45,614 nt of DNA from positions 1 to 45,614 of the forward strand of contig CAJMGO010000010.1 in assembly GCA_905212975.1 (NCBI GenBank), read 5' to 3'. Both the position numbers and the translations under genes were made by a program. Origin of the DNA: CAJMGO01 sp900557305 (lineage in GTDB: Bacteria > Bacillota_I > Bacilli_A > RF39 > UBA660). Positions 43,535-45,614 of this stretch are shown here, piece after piece; positions within the stretch are counted from its first letter, which is position 1, and each line of letters starts with the position of its first letter. The notes beneath the pieces are model-generated. The model saw only the letters and a list, made by a program, of their open reading frames with translations, did no database searches and had not been told where the DNA came from.

Positions 43535-44389
43535 CTATTTTATTTCCTCAAGTTTCTTTTGCTCTTTTATTTCTAATTTTTTCCTTTCTCTTTCAAGTTC
43601 TTTTAAACTCTTTTTAGGTGTTGGCATTTCTTCAGGCATCATCCCACCAATATCTGCAATTGCTTTTCTAACTTTTTTACCAACCTCATAATGTATGTCT
43701 TTGGCTTCTTTTTCACCTTGCACATTATCTTTTAAAAGTTTTTGCTTAGTTTGATTTATTCTAAATAAATTAGCAACTAATTCATCTTCATTCATATTAT
43801 CTAAAATATCTTCTCTATATCTTAATTTTTTTCTTTTAAAAATATCATCAGCAGTTTCTCCATTATATAATCCTTTATATCCTGCATTATGAAATTCAGC
43901 CATATTTTTAACACCAGCAGATGAAGCAACTTTTTGTAACGTATAATTACCTTGTTTTGTTAATTTTCTTTGATAAAATCTTTTTTCATCATCTGATAAA
44001 GAATCATATTCTTGTTCTGTTATTTCTTGTTTTCTTGTTTGAATAGCAAAATATGTTTGTCCTAAAGCAACAACTTCTTTGCTTGGATCAGCATTTTGCA
44101 CTATTAAATAACATATATATCTTGAAAGTTTATAGTCTTTAATAAATTCTTCTTTACCTTTACCAGTTTTTATTGGATTGTTGACTTCAACAACCCAATC
44201 TTCTTCATTTGAAACACTATTATTTGCTGATAAAACTGCTTTATCTATTACTTTTTGAAAATTTCTCCAATCCTTGTATTCCAATACTTTTTGTAATTCA
44301 CGTGCATACCAATATTCATTTCCATAATCATCAATATGTTTTATATTTTCAAAAGTATTGTTAGAATATTTATTTTCAATTATCTTCAT
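43535..44389 (-). CDS. dinD: DNA-damage-inducible protein D (DinD), complete copy
   Basis: About 284 residues. The N-terminal BRO-N-like domain (YGNEYWYARELQKVLEYKDWRNF, about 20-45) is followed by NPIKTGKGKEEFIKDYKLSRY and ALGQTYFAIQTRKQE, which are characteristic of DinD. The C-terminus (NQTKQKLLKDNVQGEKEA, VGKKVRKAIADIGGMMPEEMP) also fits, ending in a Lys/Glu-rich tail. E. coli DinD is SOS-induced and inhibits RecA. No LexA box is visible upstream here. ATG 44389 is set by GGAGGT. A second, near-identical copy lies at the window's right edge. Confidence 0.88.
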   Translation of the reverse strand: MKIIENKYSNNTFENIKHIDDYGNEYWYARELQKVLEYKDWRNFQKVIDKAVLSANNSVSNEEDWVVEVNNPIKTGKGKEEFIKDYKLSRYICYLIVQNADPSKEVVALGQTYFAIQTRKQEITEQEYDSLSDDEKRFYQRKLTKQGNYTLQKVASSAGVKNMAEFHNAGYKGLYNGETADDIFKRKKLRYREDILDNMNEDELVANLFRINQTKQKLLKDNVQGEKEAKDIHYEVGKKVRKAIADIGGMMPEEMPTPKKSLKELERERKKLEIKEQKKLEEIK

Positions 44390-44409
44390 TGCTACCTCCA
44401 TTTCTATTA

Positions 44410-44415
44410 ATTATA
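44410..44415 (-). promoter_or_regulatory. Possible -10 of dinD
   Basis: Minus-strand TATAAT 20 bases before the start codon. The -35 region (TGGGGA) is poor and no CGAAC-type SOS box is seen from 44390 to 44526. Confidence 0.35.
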
Positions 44416-44526
44416 TTAAAGTTTTCCTTATGTCCCCATTACCTCAACTTTTTTATATTTTTTTTCTAAAAAGAAGCGATAAAATGTAAAAAGTATTAAA
44501 TATCTTTTTCTTTATTTATAAGGGAT

Positions 44527-44643
44527 TTAATAGGATTTTCCATAAGTCGGTTTATACCAGTTGATACTCGTTGATGGTAAACTTTTTGTATCCGCGTTCA
44601 TTTTTTTATTTTTTCTCATTTCTCTTTTTTGATACATATCCAT
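44527..44643 (-). pseudogene. rbgA: Displaced 5' fragment of rbgA
   Basis: From ATG 44643 the DNA matches rbgA for 89 bases (44555-44643 against 43076-43164) with three differences and no indels, giving the same first 30 residues except Glu17 to Ala. The frame then diverges and stops after 38 codons. The Shine-Dalgarno region CACTTCCTTTT (plus strand) is also shared. No GTPase domain remains. It follows the GNAT gene exactly as intact rbgA follows its own upstream gene. Confidence 0.9.
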
Positions 44644-44663
44644 TATTTATCACTTCCTTTTAA

Positions 44664-45296
44664 TTATTTCATAAACTTATTTCCATAACTTTTATCAATA
44701 AAATTAACATACTCATCTTTATATTTTTCAAGCGATTCGTCTACATTAATCCAATATACACTTGTTAGTATTCCATCATATGGATCAATTTCAGTTCTTT
44801 CTAGCTTTCCGCCTAACGCTTCCATGGTTTTACTTGAACCTAAATTTTCCACGTCACAATCTAACATCACTTTATCCAGTCCAATCTTTTTTGCTTCAAT
44901 CAATCCAAGATATAAATTTATCTTATTATATCCTCTTCTTCTTTCAGTAGGTCTTATTCCATAACCAATATTTCCACCAAATCGTTTCATTTCTTCTGTC
45001 AAATTCCACCTAATGTTGATTGTACCCACAATTTTGTTATCATTTTTTCTAATAAGTAAAAAAGTCTTTCCCTGGCATCTTCCATTTTTTTCTGCATATT
45101 CTCTGTTTTCCATATTCAAACATCTTTCTAAAGCCTGTTCAAAAGTATATCCTTCTAATATTTTATCCAACGATCCAGTTCCATTAATGTCTGATTTATA
45201 TTCTACAAATTCATTTATATAATTTATTATTTCTTTCTTACGTTCTAAAGATGGCGTTTCTAAATAAAATATTTCCATTAAATTATTATTATTCAT
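44664..45296 (-). CDS. GNAT-family N-acetyltransferase
   Basis: 210 residues. The acetyl-CoA-binding core is visible: KIVGTINIRW (strand), IGYGIRPTERRRGYNK (motif A, R/Q-x-x-G-x-G/A-type loop as RRRGYN), and VMLDCDVENLGSSKTMEALGGK (motif B). It belongs with predicted acetyltransferases whose substrate is unknown. The Shine-Dalgarno GGAGGT precedes the ATG. It lies between the distal dinD and the rbgA fragment, the position occupied by the deoxyribosyltransferase-like gene in the other unit. Confidence 0.85.
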   Translation of the reverse strand: MNNNNLMEIFYLETPSLERKKEIINYINEFVEYKSDINGTGSLDKILEGYTFEQALERCLNMENREYAEKNGRCQGKTFLLIRKNDNKIVGTINIRWNLTEEMKRFGGNIGYGIRPTERRRGYNKINLYLGLIEAKKIGLDKVMLDCDVENLGSSKTMEALGGKLERTEIDPYDGILTSVYWINVDESLEKYKDEYVNFIDKSYGNKFMK

Positions 45297-45375
45297 AATA
45301 AATACCTCCTTTTATTTTTTACAATAATTGCATTTAAAAATTTTTCATTTCATTTTTTCTAGTTTCTTTTTATCT

Positions 45376-45614
45376 TTAATTTTCTATTTGTTTCTTTTGT
45401 CTTTCAAGTTCTTTCAAACTCTTTTTAGGTGTTGGTATTTCTTCAGGCATCATTCCACCAATATCTGCAATTGCTTTCCTAACTTTTTTACCTACCTCAT
45501 AATGTACATCTTTTGCTTCTTTCTCACCTTGTACATTGTCTTTTAAAAGTTTTTGTTTTGTTTGATTTATTCTAAATAAATTAGCAACTAATTCATCTTC
45601 ATTCATATTATCTA
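45376..45614 (-). CDS. dinD: DinD, second copy, C-terminal part (cut by window end)
   Basis: 79 codons remain, in frame to the window edge. Residues from the shared DNMNEDELVANLF to SLKELER equal the complete copy except for two substitutions (Ile to Val, Met to Ile). Then the tails diverge: this copy ends RQKKQIEN, 10 residues earlier than the other. DNA differences are mostly synonymous, so both copies look maintained as coding. Confidence 0.85.
   Translation of the reverse strand, partial: DNMNEDELVANLFRINQTKQKLLKDNVQGEKEAKDVHYEVGKKVRKAIADIGGMMPEEIPTPKKSLKELERQKKQIEN

Noticed and set aside
44390..44526. A LexA-regulated promoter for dinD
   Set aside because: No CGAAC/GTTCG half-sites are present upstream of the complete dinD copy; the name reflects homology, not proven induction here.
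43203..45614. Insertion sequence or prophage as the source of the accessory patch
   Set aside because: No transposase, integrase, terminal inverted repeats or target duplications are visible; only dinD has a phage-related fold.

Overview
The window is a very AT-rich, densely coded stretch of a bacterial chromosome. Gene content points to the Bacillota, probably an uncultured Bacilli/Erysipelotrichia-like or RF39-like gut lineage (inference): a division and cell-wall (dcw) cluster with alr, an mrnC-rlmB-sigH block, a LexA with a Firmicutes-type SOS box, and a clostridial-type long GltX. The code is standard. TGA ends mraZ, gltX and topA, and in gltX the TGA lies inside the terminator hairpin, so the Mycoplasma code is excluded. 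Every gene except lexA is on the minus strand. No stretch longer than 300 bases lacks a gene; the largest gap, 38123-38299, holds the topA promoter and a terminator.

Transcription runs mostly right to left, so the layout is given from the right end. 45614-43203 is an accessory patch: two near-identical dinD genes (the outer one cut by the window end), a GNAT acetyltransferase, a small nucleotide-metabolism-like gene, and a displaced copy of the first 30 codons of rbgA. 43164-40554 is a conserved RNA and translation block: rbgA, mrnC, rlmB and a SigH-like sigma factor. 40464-38300 holds two tandem coiled-coil paralogues of unknown function, followed by topA and an unknown gene. 34989-32158 carries an esterase-like hydrolase, cardiolipin synthase and a DUF308 membrane protein, followed by gpmI, queH and a lipoprotein.

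At 28084-28994 lexA (plus strand) diverges from a 52-codon membrane peptide gene. LexA-type boxes lie in both promoters, and the peptide resembles SosA/YneA SOS division inhibitors in position and architecture. Next come a polysaccharide deacetylase with Ig-like repeats, gltX, a TPR protein, tRNA-Glu(CUC), a membrane protein, mutS, a nucleotidyltransferase and an unknown protein.

17767-1 is a rearranged dcw cluster: mraY, fhs, murG, murB, divIB; then ftsA-ftsZ; then mraZ-rsmH-ftsL-pbp, a lone type IV prepilin and a DUF4015 glycosidase-like protein; then a zinc-ribbon membrane protein, alr, murE and the start of what is probably murF. murC, murD and ftsW are not in the window. The mraZ promoter carries three 10-bp-spaced MraZ boxes, the third of which also acts as the Shine-Dalgarno site.

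Two organisation-wide signals recur. Most intrinsic terminators overlap the stop codon of the gene they end. Many promoters rely on an extended -10 of the form TGnTATAAT.
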